From a virus, in the IMG/VR virus record IMGVR_UViG_3300030107_004154, positions 1-60,773 of that record: a DNA stretch of 60,773 nt; one strand, given 5' to 3'. Positions 16,325 to 26,755 of the stretch are shown here, one piece after another. The position numbers and the translations under genes were made by a program. The notes below the pieces were generated by a model. The model worked only from the letters and a program-made list of their open reading frames with translations, was not told the origin of the DNA and did not search any database. Position 1 is the stretch's first letter. Every line of letters begins with the position of its first letter.

Positions 16325-18934
16325 TTATTTATCTTCTAGTTTTCTTATTCTAGAGTCAAGGTCTTCATACCCTTCTAGATCATATAAATCTTTTGGAGTA
16401 TGCGAATCTATTGCTAGTTCTTTAATTGCTTCAACTAAGAGTGGAATAACTTTTTCGTACCAAATAGTTAAGTAATCCCCATGTATAGGAGCTTCTGTAA
16501 CCACTTCTGGGAGAACTTTTTGTACTTCTTGAGCATTGAGTCCTACTTGACGCTTGTCGTTGTCATATCCTAAGCTACGAGCTAATTCATTCTCTTTAAA
16601 GTAATATCCTGTAAGTTGTAAAACTTTTTCAAGAGCATCTACTATTGGCCCTTCAAATTCTTTTAATCTTTCATCAGAGTAATAAGCAGTAATATTATTA
16701 GTTGCCCTAATTTCACCTGCTGTGCCACTTGCTGCTGTGCCTGCCCCTAAAGAGTTTAATTGAGTATTAGAACTTGTGCTTATCCCTGCCCCTGTCGGTC
16801 CTGTAGGTCCCGTCGGTCCCGTCGGTCCTGTAGGTCCGGTTGGCCCTGTAGGTCCGCCACCCCCTGTTGAACCTGGGGCACCTTTTTGTCCTTTACTTCC
16901 GTCCGAACCATCATCACCACTCGGTCCAGTAGGTCCTGTTCCACCTGTAGGACCAGTTCCACCAGAAGGCCCAGTCGGCCCAGTTGGGCCCGTTCCACCA
17001 GAAGGCCCAGTTGGGCCCGTTCCACCAGTTGAACCAGTAGCTCCTTTTTGTCCTTTTTGTCCTTTAGAACCATCTGATCCATCTGACCCATCGCTTCCGC
17101 CTGGTCCAGTTGGTCCAGTTGGACCTGTTCCACCAGTTGAACCGGTAGCTCCTTTTTGTCCTTTTTGTCCTTTGGCCCCTGCGGAACCATCACTACCATC
17201 GCTACCCGCAGGTCCCGTTGGTCCTGTGCCCCCGGTTGGTCCAGTTCCGCCACTTGGGCCCGTAGACCCAACTTCTCCTTTTTGTCCTTTTGAACCGTCT
17301 GATCCATCTGACCCGTCTGAACCAGCAGGTCCTGTAGAACCTGTAGGTCCACTAGCTCCTACCTCACCTTTTTGTCCTTTAGAACCTGTAGGTCCCGTTG
17401 GGCCTGTTCCTCCAGTAGGTCCTGCTCCTCCTGTAGATCCAACTTCTCCTTTTTGTCCTTTTGAACCGTCTGAACCATCACTACCATCTGAACCAGCGGG
17501 TCCAGTAGGTCCAGTAGGCCCTGTTCCTCCAGTTGATCCAACTTCACCTTTTTGTCCTTTTGAACCGTCTGATCCGTCTGATCCCCCTGGCCCTGTTGGT
17601 CCTGTTGGTCCTGTTGGTCCTGTAGGACCGGTTGGGCCGGTTGGGCCGGCTGGTCCTGTGTCTCCAACATCACCCGTTCTTGCAAAAGTAACTACTACAT
17701 TATTGCCATTGCCAAAGGGGCTTGCTGCCGAACTATCAACATTACTTACTGTTATATCAAAGTATCCACTTGCTTCTGATAAACTTGAAATTGTATAAAG
17801 TAGAAATTTATTAGCATCTGTTTTTAATGAAATTTTTACATGCCCTTTAATAGTAGAAGTTGAATCATCTATTGTTCTTAAGAAAGATTGAATATCACTG
17901 GAACCAGCATCAGCATCATCTATATAGATACCTGTAGCACCATTCTGAGTTGAATTATCTAGTCTAAGGGTTCCCGCTCCAGGGTCCGCATTAGTTGTTG
18001 TAGTGCTGAAAGCATATTCAAAAGATTGTCCACCAAAATTACCTTGTGGTCCGGTAGGACCTGTAGGACCCGTAGGACCTGTACCTCCAGTTGGGCCTGT
18101 ACTACCCCCTGGTCCTGTTGAGCCTACTTCTCCTTTTTGTCCTTTAGACCCGTCTGAACCATCTGAACCATCTGAACCTGCTGAACCGCCAGGACCGGTA
18201 GGACCCGTAGATCCAACTTCTCCTTTTTGACCTTTATCCCCAGCTGAGCCTCCAGGACCTGTAGGGCCTGTGCTTCCTGTTGAGCCTACTTCTCCTTTTT
18301 GGCCTTTAGAGCCATCTGAACCATCTGAACCATCTGAACCTGCTGAACCTGTAGGGCCGGATGGGCCTGTGGGACCCGTGGAGCCAACTTCTCCTTTTTG
18401 GCCTTTCGCCCCGGCTGAACCATCTGAACCATCTGAACCTGTTGGGCCTGTTGGACCTGTACTACCTCCTGGCCCAGTTGGACCTGTTGGACCTGCCCCT
18501 CCAACTTCTCCTTTTTGTCCTTTCTGCCCTTTTATACCACCAGTGGGGCCTTGCCATTCACCTGAGCTATTAATAACCTCAGAGCCACCTATTTTTACAC
18601 CAGTTATGTCAATGACACCTGTTTGAGAGTTTTGGTCTAATTGAGGAAACGTTTCTAAGACTTTAGCTGTTAAACGTAGATCACAAGCATCACCAGCATC
18701 AAAAGAACGTGCTGAAGTTCCGTCTTGTTCACGGACTACTGTGAGCGTATTACCGCTCCTGGCAGTTACTTTAACTACCTCATTGTTTGTCCCGTCATCA
18801 AACGTTACATAAAACGACTGTCCGCTACTTAGTGTAGGAAAGACCGAACCATCTGTAACTCCAATACTGGTAACAGAGGTGTTGATATCTCCTGATAGAG
18901 TCGTAGTCGCATTGTTCTTAAAAACAATTGCCAA
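16325..18934 (-). CDS. Collagen-like tail fibre with S74 chaperone domain
   Basis: This fibre protein has 869 aa. Residues 1-128 are an N-terminal virion-attachment domain. Two collagenous blocks with strict Gly-X-Y triplets (about 129-298 and 428-716) flank a globular beta insert (about 298-428). The repeats mix GPT, GSD and GST triplets with a dozen clusters such as GSKGQKGEV, placing about 27 lysines in the Y position before Gly. The C-terminal 150 residues match peptidase S74, the self-cleaving trimerisation chaperone ([10 protein letters not shown] with Ser-Asp, then [15 protein letters not shown]). It should form a trimeric host-contact fibre. Pro is almost always in the X position. Its modification enzymes follow immediately. 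Confidence 0.92.
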   Translation of the reverse strand: MAIVFKNNATTTLSGDINTSVTSIGVTDGSVFPTLSSGQSFYVTFDDGTNNEVVKVTARSGNTLTVVREQDGTSARSFDAGDACDLRLTAKVLETFPQLDQNSQTGVIDITGVKIGGSEVINSSGEWQGPTGGIKGQKGQKGEVGGAGPTGPTGPGGSTGPTGPTGSDGSDGSAGAKGQKGEVGSTGPTGPSGPTGSAGSDGSDGSDGSKGQKGEVGSTGSTGPTGPGGSAGDKGQKGEVGSTGPTGPGGSAGSDGSDGSDGSKGQKGEVGSTGPGGSTGPTGGTGPTGPTGPTGPQGNFGGQSFEYAFSTTTTNADPGAGTLRLDNSTQNGATGIYIDDADAGSSDIQSFLRTIDDSTSTIKGHVKISLKTDANKFLLYTISSLSEASGYFDITVSNVDSSAASPFGNGNNVVVTFARTGDVGDTGPAGPTGPTGPTGPTGPTGPTGPGGSDGSDGSKGQKGEVGSTGGTGPTGPTGPAGSDGSDGSDGSKGQKGEVGSTGGAGPTGGTGPTGPTGSKGQKGEVGASGPTGSTGPAGSDGSDGSDGSKGQKGEVGSTGPSGGTGPTGGTGPTGPAGSDGSDGSAGAKGQKGQKGATGSTGGTGPTGPTGPGGSDGSDGSDGSKGQKGQKGATGSTGGTGPTGPSGGTGPTGPTGPSGGTGPTGGTGPTGPSGDDGSDGSKGQKGAPGSTGGGGPTGPTGPTGPTGPTGPTGPTGAGISTSSNTQLNSLGAGTAASGTAGEIRATNNITAYYSDERLKEFEGPIVDALEKVLQLTGYYFKENELARSLGYDNDKRQVGLNAQEVQKVLPEVVTEAPIHGDYLTIWYEKVIPLLVEAIKELAIDSHTPKDLYDLEGYEDLDSRIRKLEDK

Positions 18935-18952
18935 ACTAACCTCCTCCTACTG

Positions 18953-19375
18953 TTATGAAACAGTTACAGTCCAGGTAATTGTCATGGCGTCATTAGCACC
19001 TTTATTGACAACGCTGAACACAGTCCTAGCAAGCATTGTTCCACCGGAAGAAGCAGTTAAAAGTCCTGCCTCTGTTATAGCACCAGTACCAGTACCTGCA
19101 GCGAAAGTATCAACGTACGTTACGACCGCTCCAGAGACATTGGTTGATGTTAATGCTGTTCTAGCTGATTCACTGCCTAAAGCAGTATTACCAGCTGCCG
19201 CAGCAGTTGAGCCTGTACCAATCGCCATATACCCTATAACAGTAGAGTTATTAGCCATACGATCAGCTACATAGCCTTTTCCAGCAGTAACAACTAAGTT
19301 AGGAACTTCTTGAACAACTTTATCATTAAGGGCAATGGTTAATTTACCTTTTAATTTTAAGCCATCTTTTAACAT
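18953..19375 (-). CDS. Small virion protein upstream of collagen fibre
   Basis: This 140-aa protein (MLKDGLKLKGKLTIALNDKV) has Gly/Ala/Thr-rich strands (YMAIGTGSTAAAAGNTALGSE) of the kind common in phage tail-fibre attachment or tail-associated proteins. It lies directly upstream of the collagen-like fibre. Beta-structured; function inferred only from position. Confidence 0.65.
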   Translation of the reverse strand: MLKDGLKLKGKLTIALNDKVVQEVPNLVVTAGKGYVADRMANNSTVIGYMAIGTGSTAAAAGNTALGSESARTALTSTNVSGAVVTYVDTFAAGTGTGAITEAGLLTASSGGTMLARTVFSVVNKGANDAMTITWTVTVS

Positions 19376-19383
19376 AATTTCTC

Positions 19384-20520
19384 CTAGTTAAGTGTATTAC
19401 TATTTAAAGCCGACGCATTCAAAACACTTTGTCTATTAGCGTTTAGAATAGATATCGACTCTGTTATTGTAGCACTATCTTGTGCTGATTTACCAAAACT
19501 ATGTACAAGACTATCTGTAATAGTTGAGGATTCCGTTTTTGCAAGAGCAACAGAATGTGCTAAAGCCTCTGTAACGCTCGCAGTGTCTGACTTTCCTAAG
19601 TCGCTAGTATGAGTTAAAGAGTCAGTAAACTCAAATTCATCATCTGTTAATGGCTTAGAAAAAGAGTAGCTAGATGCTTCAGAAACACTTACAGACTCTG
19701 CTTTAGCTAAACTAGCAGAAAAATAAGAGCTATCTGACATCGTCATACTACTTGCTGCTGGTGTTGAAAAATCTATAGCAGGACTATCTAGCATGGAAAA
19801 AGTATCTGATCTTGCTTTGCTTGTTGAGTAAGAAAGAACATCTGCAAAACTAATAACATTAGTTTTATCCATATTTACGTCAGTCTGTAAAGGATCTGAT
19901 ACAGAAGCCCTATCATCTAGAGAAATAGCATCTGCAAAGGCTCTTGAAAATGTCACTACACGTGCGAAAGAATCAGACATGCTAAGAGTTTCTGATGGCC
20001 CTAAGTTAGCCTCTAAGACTGTAGAGTCACTAAGAGAAGCTGTTTCAGAGAGCGCCTTGTCTAAAGCATACGTTAATACTTCACTTGTACTAATTGTTTC
20101 TGTAGGGCCTAATTCAATATTAAAAGTAGCAGCATCTGACATGCTAAAGGAATCAGAATAAGAACGTCCTAGTTCTCTAACTACTACAACACTATCACCT
20201 ATGCTGACGGATTCAGAATAAGCAGTAGAAAGGTCAAAAGCTAGTTGTTCACTTATATACGCAGCATCATCTATTCTATTACTTAGGGTAAAGGCGAGTG
20301 TTTCTGTTACTGATAAAGACTCAGCAATAAGTTTATCTAAAGTCTCAGAATCTAAATAGAGGCTTGCAATCTTAAGATTTTGGTAGGTAACTAAACCCTG
20401 TAAACTAACGTAAGCAACTAGACTACTTAAATTAGTATAAGAGACCGAGGAGTTACTCTCCTCTAAGTCTATATTTGTTATTTTTAGGTTAGTGTAAGTA
20501 ACCTTAGCTTTAAAAGCCAT
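19384..20520 (-). CDS. Ser/Thr-rich repetitive fibre-like protein
   Basis: This 378-aa protein is made largely of about a dozen degenerate repeats of 20-25 residues centred on S-x-S-x-S-D-S/A (SVSIGDSVVVVREL, SFSMSDAATFNIEL, SLSDSTVLEANLGPSE, TASVTEALAHSVALAKTES). It starts with a short beta domain built on YTNLKI repeats. This looks like a shaft or adhesin of beta-solenoid type. It overlaps the upstream 124-aa gene by one base. Confidence 0.65.
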   Translation of the reverse strand: MAFKAKVTYTNLKITNIDLEESNSSVSYTNLSSLVAYVSLQGLVTYQNLKIASLYLDSETLDKLIAESLSVTETLAFTLSNRIDDAAYISEQLAFDLSTAYSESVSIGDSVVVVRELGRSYSDSFSMSDAATFNIELGPTETISTSEVLTYALDKALSETASLSDSTVLEANLGPSETLSMSDSFARVVTFSRAFADAISLDDRASVSDPLQTDVNMDKTNVISFADVLSYSTSKARSDTFSMLDSPAIDFSTPAASSMTMSDSSYFSASLAKAESVSVSEASSYSFSKPLTDDEFEFTDSLTHTSDLGKSDTASVTEALAHSVALAKTESSTITDSLVHSFGKSAQDSATITESISILNANRQSVLNASALNSNTLN

Positions 20521-20894
20521 TAATCGAAATCGTCTCGGACTCTAAATTTGATCAAATCCTGAACAGTTTGTATACCTCCTCCTGAAGTAGTGTATTCAAC
20601 TTCTCCTTCAAATGTGCCAGCTGCAGTCCAAGTTCCACTAGGAAAGGTACATGTGCATTGGCCATTAGAGGCGTCCGAAAGGGTCATAGTAATAGTTTTA
20701 AGAACTGTAGTACTTCCTACTTCTCTTATTCTTAACTTTACACTGCCCCCACTAAGATTAATTGCAGCCCAGGTAGTACTGTCCTCTGAATCTAAAGTTT
20801 TACCCGAAGCAGCTTCATTGCTATCTTTTAGAGTAAATACTAATTGAGGAAGTGTATCTCCTACTACTAATTTAACTGTATCTGAATATGCCAT
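20520..20894 (-). CDS. BppU-like N-terminal domain tail protein
   Basis: The protein has 124 aa: VGDTLPQLVFTLKDSN, INLSGGSVKLRIRE, CTFPSGTWTAAGTFEGEVEY and LIKFRVRDDFD. This pattern is common to small phage proteins resembling the N-terminal domain of baseplate upper protein (BppU/DUF2479), an immunoglobulin-like fold that attaches fibres. A structural role near the tail fibres fits its position. Confidence 0.6.
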   Translation of the reverse strand: MAYSDTVKLVVGDTLPQLVFTLKDSNEAASGKTLDSEDSTTWAAINLSGGSVKLRIREVGSTTVLKTITMTLSDASNGQCTCTFPSGTWTAAGTFEGEVEYTTSGGGIQTVQDLIKFRVRDDFD

Positions 20895-20914
20895 AATTTA
20901 TTCTACCATAAAAA

Positions 20915-23900
20915 TTATTCGTTTCTGCCACCAAAATTGCTAGTGTTTAAGTTACTATAAATAGGAATTAACTCAGGTATCTCTGTATCTAAAGTAACTA
21001 AGTTCCAAGTTTTTTCTGCTGTAGGGCCAAGCATTGGAACAAAGAATGGGTCTCCATATCTTCTATTCTCCATAAATAGTGGGAAAAGAAGAGAATATTT
21101 ACCAGGGATTCCCCCTCTATCAATTACTTCAAACCAGTACTCCCCACTGCTCATAGACTGTGATTGTCTATAATCTGTGTCTGCAGGGCTAATACCAGGT
21201 AATAACCAAGCAAGTCCTATTTTAAACCTTTCTCTTAAGTCCCAACCAATCATGGTTAAAGGAAGAACAGTTAACGCCATCATAATAAGAGGGTACATGG
21301 CATCAGGAATTTGCCCTTTATTACCGTAGATTGTTCTACTTTCTCTTAGAACTCCCCCTACAATATTTTTACCGTATGCGTAATAGAAAGACTTTAACTG
21401 CCAAACTAAAGCAAAATTAGGATCAGAGGCCCATATAGGCCTTTCTGCTGAATTTGGCCTAACAATAGCTTCGTCCACAAACCTACGTAACGCACTTTTT
21501 ATTTTTGGAGAAGTTTTTAAATTTTGACCTTGTGCTACCCATTCATTTATTTCTTTTCCTGTGATTCCTAGCTCTTCTAAATATCTTTTAGAAGTAAGCA
21601 CTTCATAGGACCCTGGTAATTTATTAGGGTCAGTAACTATTTTTGCGTGTTTAATAAGAAAGTCCCTACCCATACCAGCGGCAAAACTACGTGTCCACCT
21701 TGTCCATCTTTCTAATTGGGTAAACCTGAACCACCCATTGGTCCATTTCTGAGCATATCCATATTGAGCCTGTTGAGTTTCCCCTTGGTAAAGGTTCATA
21801 TCCATCATGGCCTCTAGTCCATTTACTCCTATGCTTTTAGCTAGTTGTGCACCCTCCTCTTTAGTTAAAGAATTAAATAAATTATCAACTATAGTTTTCA
21901 CATCTAAAGTTCTAGAACGTAAAACAGGGCCAGCAGCATCAGGAATAGAAGCAAAAACTACCATACTTAAAAGGGAAACTACATTATAAAAAAGCCCCCA
22001 GTTTGTAAATTTTTTCCATAGGTCATGTTTTATAGGGCTTATTTTGCCTAACATTGCGTTAATAGCTTCTTGGGCAATTATTTGTTCTTCTGGAGACAAC
22101 TGATCTACAAGTTTCTTTAAGTGTTCGGCCCCTCCTCTTTTCTCAAACTCTACCCTTCTTACTGTTTTTCTTACATACTCCATTAAAGCAATTTCAGGAG
22201 GACTAACCAGTTTTTTCTCAAAAAGCTCTGCAAACGTTATATTTTCAAAATACTTAGACCTTTCTCTACTCATACCAATGGTATATTCCCCTTCTTCGTC
22301 TACAACGTTATATTCATCTGACTCATTCTTACTAATTAGATCTTCTACTATTTTAGTAGCTTCTTTTAATGTAAGTCCTTTGTTCTTTTTAACTAAAAGA
22401 TCAATTAGGGCGTTTCTTAATTCTTCATTGGCTGCAATTTCTTGTAAATTTATTAGACGAGGGAAGAAGTTCTCACGTCTTTTAATACCTAGCTTCTCTA
22501 ACTCTAAGTCATCATATAACTTATCTAATAATTCTCTAACTTTTCGTGCTTTTTCGCTTAAATCTTTTGTTGCTGTAGTTTCATCAGAAGCCTCTTCTAA
22601 AACAGCTTTTGCTTCATCTGTAAAAGTAGTATTAACTCCTAAAATCTCTCCTATTTCATTAATAATTTCATAGGCTTTCCCACTCGCGGCATTAATAAAC
22701 CCTTCTTCTCCTAACACTCCTGATACTTTATGGAAGAAGTTTGCAATTTCTTCCCCTACGGGGCCCATTCTAAAAAGAATTCCATGGGCTGAATCAAAAA
22801 TCTTTTTAAACCATTTAGGTAGTTTGCCATTCATAAGCATACGGTTTGCTAGCTTTTCTATATTTCTAAGGCTTTTATGTCCAAACTTGTCACCAAAACC
22901 AGTAGATTCTAGGAGAGACTCAACATGCGCAAGTTCTTCATACCCAGGCTCTCGAGCGTCCTTCTGTTCTTGTGCTTCTTTCTGGGAGGTCTGTAGCCCA
23001 TTTACAAACTCAGCGAAAGATTCACTATAAGAGAATCGTTCAGCGACCCTCTCTTTCCCTAGTGCCGATCTAGTTATAAATTTACCAGCTGTTCCATCTG
23101 TTATATAGTCCCAGAAAGCTTTAAGGGCCTCTGTTATCTTTTTAAGGAAAGACTGCCCCACGTTAGTAGCTTTATAAATTTTACCTTTGTGTAAATCAAA
23201 GAGCAGGGAGGCAGTTTTATCAGAAAACCACTCATCAAATCCTTTTTGTCCTTGCCATTGTTTTATTCCAGGATTAGCAGCCACATCTTTTTTGTACTCT
23301 TTTAAAAGAGCATTTCTTAAGGCTTTATTTGTTAAAGAATTTTCTTTAAGTTGGTTTAGGAAAGTATGTCCTATCTCATGCCCTAACACCTTTAAATAGA
23401 AACCCATTGTCTCTAATGTTGCATTAGGGGAAATATTTAAAATAATAACATCATAGTCTTTAAAGTGGATATTCCGCCCTTTTGTCTTTTCATCATTTTG
23501 TAGTTCTGCTTGTATTCCTTCTACTATTTTATTTAAACGCGCATTCCCTAAATCAATGGATTCAGTAGTAGAAAAGACCAGAATGGGTTTAGTGATACCT
23601 AATAGTTTTCTAGCACCCTCTACTATTGTTTTCAGAAAACCAGAAGCTTCTCCAAAAAGTTCATCTACTGTATTCGAAATTTCTATTTTTGTTTTTTTAT
23701 TTACTTCTTTCCCATTAATAATAGGTTTTTCCTTAGGCATGTTCATCTTACTAAGAGGTTGTTTAGCCCATTGCTCATAAGCAGAATCCCATTTTTCTTC
23801 TTGGGTTGGTTCGAGGGTAGTTTCAGACTGTTCTTCTCTTAATTGAGATAGTTCTCCTTCTTTTGTTTCAATTTCAGTTTCTAGCTCTTCTTGAGTCCAG

Positions 23901-26743
23901 TTTTTATATTCCCACCATATTTTTGACTTACCAGAGTCTTGTAGTGCTACAAGCACTTGTTCCAGCTCTCGTATTAATGCTTCTAAATTTGATTCTCGGT
24001 CTTTGGGATCTGTTCCAAAAGTTCTCCCTTCATCTCTTTCTTGTCCTGCTAACTCTTGAAGCTCCTTAAGGGTATAAGATTTACCCCCTTGAGAATAAAT
24101 AGGCAGAGAAGCTGCATTTTCATTAGTAACTGGTTTTCCATCATATTCTAGAGTGCCTTTTTCAATAAGCTCTCCATATAATTGAGAAAAAGCATCCATC
24201 AAGTCACCATAAAAAAGATTATTACCCATTCCCATTCTTCTGAATAAATTACGCATTTGAGTAACAGCAAAAGGCATATCAATAGGTTTTCCATCAAGGG
24301 TCCACCTACTGGCTTTTTTATTTTTAAGTTTGTTTGCTCTTCCTCTTTTTCTAGCTTTTCTAAGAATACTATCGGCTTCTGCAGTAACATCAATATCTGC
24401 CTGCGCAGTTAAATTATATTTAAGAATCTCTACCCCATTTTCTGTTTCTTCTATTTTAAAAGTAGTATCTACAGTAGACTGTGTATCCATAAGGTCTAAG
24501 TATTTTTTTAGAACAAACTTAGACAACTTACCTTGAGCAAATAGTTCATCTAACTCCGCTCTAAATACTTCAGCAGTGGATAACCTAGCCTCATCATATA
24601 AATCTTGATCTGGGAATTGATCTTCATACTGTTCATCTGGAAAAGCCCAAGGTTTATTATTTCTACTACGGATAGGATTTTCTATAGACCCGAGAGAAAG
24701 GTTTTCAGGGTCACTAACAGGTTGGGGCTCAACCTCAAATATGTTTCCTTCGTCATCTAAGGTTTCCTGCATGTCATTAAAAGAAACAGGCTCCGCCCCT
24801 AGTTCTTGTACCTCTTCTAGGTGTGTTTCAGCATCTACAATGTCATAAGTGTAATTTTTGCTATTCTTAAAAACCTTATTTTTAAAATCATCAAGATGTT
24901 TTTGTCCATCTTCCTTTGGGTTATTAGTTTGAAAAGACTTAACAATGTTCCCTTTTTTATCTTTTACTCTAACAACCCAACCGTCTCTTGAGTCTCTACT
25001 ACGAGGAAAATCTAATATCCTAGCGAGCGTTTCATCTACCAACCTTTGACTAGGCATATTTAAACTAAATATATTAGTAAAGCTCTCCGCTTTTTGTTGG
25101 TTCTTAGTAAGAAGAATACCTCCTATTGGGCTTTTTAACCTCACATCAAACCAAGCATCCGTTCCATATTTTTCAGCTACCTCTTTTTCTATCTCTGCCC
25201 AATTATCTAGACTTTGAAACTCTATCCATGTGGTATCTATATCATTGGTTGGGTCCATCATAGTCTCGATCGCACCCCAAAGTTGTTCTTTTGTCTCTGG
25301 TATTACTTTACCTTCGTTTAGGCCACCAAATTTAGCTATAGTCATTTCTTTAATAGTCCTATTAATTTGGTATTTTTGGAGCCAATTATTGGCGGAAGAT
25401 ACAATCCCCCCAGCGCTGCCTCCAAGACCCCCAATACTAAGACCTGCGGAGAAACCCGCGAAAGCTGAAGTGGCTAGGTCTAATTTCATTTGCTCCTTTG
25501 AGTAACGAGGGTCAATCTGATCTTCAAAAAAGTTTTTAGTGCTTGGGTCATCAGCTGGTAATCTTTCTTGGTCCCATACTCCCATTTTTACTGAGCTTTC
25601 TATACCTGCTTGTGTAGTCTCCGCTATCATTTCAGCCCCACTTGCAGTTCCCATAGATCTAAAAACATTGCCAACAATTGAGCCCGGAGTCCTAGGAACT
25701 CCTTCTATTAAACCAGTCCCAGCAAAACCCCTAGGGAATATTGCTCTAAGAGCTTTAAACATCGTAACATCTGCTGCAAGTTCTGCTGCTGCAAAAGGGA
25801 CAGCAAGTCCTAAAGACTTCCAAGCTGAAACAGGGTCAGTGTATCCTTGTTCTGCATACTCTCCAAAAATAGTCCCTGCCCCTAATCTGTAAGACCCCTC
25901 AAAAGCACCTCCCATTGCCCAACGACCTAGGGTTTTATTTTTCATTTTTGTACGGTAGTTAGCATACACAGCATTCATTACTGCATTTTGTTTATTGGTA
26001 AGTGTAAGACCCCTTAAAGATGCTTCTACCGCCTCTCTTATAGACTGTTCAGTGATATCTGCAGCCAATAATCTTTTTGCTACTATTTTTTTAGCGCCTT
26101 GTTTAGTAACTGCAGCACCAGCTGCGGCTGTTATTCCAGCAGCTCCAGCAGGGATTGCTGCTCCTCCTGTTAAGATTGAAGCAATTCCTCCTATAGCTGT
26201 AGCGACTATGGTATCAGCAATTACTACACCCATAGTAGGCAAGGCTTCTCCTGCAAAACCTTGCATAGCTCTCCATCCATCATTACTAGCTACTTTGCCA
26301 AGGAAGCCTCCCCAAGTCTCTTCATCCCAAGCATCTGCAAATATTGCACTAGCATCTACTTTTTTTACCCTAGAAGCAGTCATTTCAGCATTGCCAGCTT
26401 GGAAAAGAGCTTCTTCTACCGCTTCTTCATTTCCAGCTAGAGAATAGAAAAGAGAACTAAGCTTATGGTGTAGTGCATCTACAGTATGAGCACCGGCCTG
26501 GGCGCCATACCCCATGATACGCGCATTATCTTTATTACTAACATCAACTTCTTCATATAGGCTAGGATCAGCATATAGACCAGCAATTCTTCCTGTATCA
26601 ACTGCATCCTCTTGGAAAATACCTGGGCCTGGTTTTATTGCTGCTTCTTCAGGTTCTAGATTAACACCACGTTCAAATATACCGCCTGGGGAGTAGGCTC
26701 CTGCTGATCTGGATCTGAATGCTTGGACTATATCATCAGCCAT
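20915..26743 (-). CDS. Very large internal virion / ejection protein with zincin motif
   Basis: At 1,942 aa this is the largest gene. Near residues 170-225 there is a Gly/Ala-rich hydrophobic stretch that could cross a membrane. A zincin HEIGH motif (LGHEIGHTFLN) lies near residue 1122, and the C-terminal third has several hydrophobic helices. Size and place, just downstream of other internal virion genes and upstream of tail fibres, fit the T7 gp16-type ejection proteins that form a conduit across the cell envelope. A transglycosylase domain was not recognised; the metallopeptidase-like region may instead cut peptidoglycan or host proteins. Confidence 0.75.
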   Translation of the reverse strand: MADDIVQAFRSRSAGAYSPGGIFERGVNLEPEEAAIKPGPGIFQEDAVDTGRIAGLYADPSLYEEVDVSNKDNARIMGYGAQAGAHTVDALHHKLSSLFYSLAGNEEAVEEALFQAGNAEMTASRVKKVDASAIFADAWDEETWGGFLGKVASNDGWRAMQGFAGEALPTMGVVIADTIVATAIGGIASILTGGAAIPAGAAGITAAAGAAVTKQGAKKIVAKRLLAADITEQSIREAVEASLRGLTLTNKQNAVMNAVYANYRTKMKNKTLGRWAMGGAFEGSYRLGAGTIFGEYAEQGYTDPVSAWKSLGLAVPFAAAELAADVTMFKALRAIFPRGFAGTGLIEGVPRTPGSIVGNVFRSMGTASGAEMIAETTQAGIESSVKMGVWDQERLPADDPSTKNFFEDQIDPRYSKEQMKLDLATSAFAGFSAGLSIGGLGGSAGGIVSSANNWLQKYQINRTIKEMTIAKFGGLNEGKVIPETKEQLWGAIETMMDPTNDIDTTWIEFQSLDNWAEIEKEVAEKYGTDAWFDVRLKSPIGGILLTKNQQKAESFTNIFSLNMPSQRLVDETLARILDFPRSRDSRDGWVVRVKDKKGNIVKSFQTNNPKEDGQKHLDDFKNKVFKNSKNYTYDIVDAETHLEEVQELGAEPVSFNDMQETLDDEGNIFEVEPQPVSDPENLSLGSIENPIRSRNNKPWAFPDEQYEDQFPDQDLYDEARLSTAEVFRAELDELFAQGKLSKFVLKKYLDLMDTQSTVDTTFKIEETENGVEILKYNLTAQADIDVTAEADSILRKARKRGRANKLKNKKASRWTLDGKPIDMPFAVTQMRNLFRRMGMGNNLFYGDLMDAFSQLYGELIEKGTLEYDGKPVTNENAASLPIYSQGGKSYTLKELQELAGQERDEGRTFGTDPKDRESNLEALIRELEQVLVALQDSGKSKIWWEYKNWTQEELETEIETKEGELSQLREEQSETTLEPTQEEKWDSAYEQWAKQPLSKMNMPKEKPIINGKEVNKKTKIEISNTVDELFGEASGFLKTIVEGARKLLGITKPILVFSTTESIDLGNARLNKIVEGIQAELQNDEKTKGRNIHFKDYDVIILNISPNATLETMGFYLKVLGHEIGHTFLNQLKENSLTNKALRNALLKEYKKDVAANPGIKQWQGQKGFDEWFSDKTASLLFDLHKGKIYKATNVGQSFLKKITEALKAFWDYITDGTAGKFITRSALGKERVAERFSYSESFAEFVNGLQTSQKEAQEQKDAREPGYEELAHVESLLESTGFGDKFGHKSLRNIEKLANRMLMNGKLPKWFKKIFDSAHGILFRMGPVGEEIANFFHKVSGVLGEEGFINAASGKAYEIINEIGEILGVNTTFTDEAKAVLEEASDETTATKDLSEKARKVRELLDKLYDDLELEKLGIKRRENFFPRLINLQEIAANEELRNALIDLLVKKNKGLTLKEATKIVEDLISKNESDEYNVVDEEGEYTIGMSRERSKYFENITFAELFEKKLVSPPEIALMEYVRKTVRRVEFEKRGGAEHLKKLVDQLSPEEQIIAQEAINAMLGKISPIKHDLWKKFTNWGLFYNVVSLLSMVVFASIPDAAGPVLRSRTLDVKTIVDNLFNSLTKEEGAQLAKSIGVNGLEAMMDMNLYQGETQQAQYGYAQKWTNGWFRFTQLERWTRWTRSFAAGMGRDFLIKHAKIVTDPNKLPGSYEVLTSKRYLEELGITGKEINEWVAQGQNLKTSPKIKSALRRFVDEAIVRPNSAERPIWASDPNFALVWQLKSFYYAYGKNIVGGVLRESRTIYGNKGQIPDAMYPLIMMALTVLPLTMIGWDLRERFKIGLAWLLPGISPADTDYRQSQSMSSGEYWFEVIDRGGIPGKYSLLFPLFMENRRYGDPFFVPMLGPTAEKTWNLVTLDTEIPELIPIYSNLNTSNFGGRNE

Positions 26744-26755
26744 AGTCGCCCAAAA

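Noticed and set aside
16776-17798. A 340-codon open frame on the plus strand, rich in Gly-Pro-Val
   Set aside because: It is the antisense of the collagen-like repeat; the repeated codons leave the opposite strand open by chance. It has no ribosome site.
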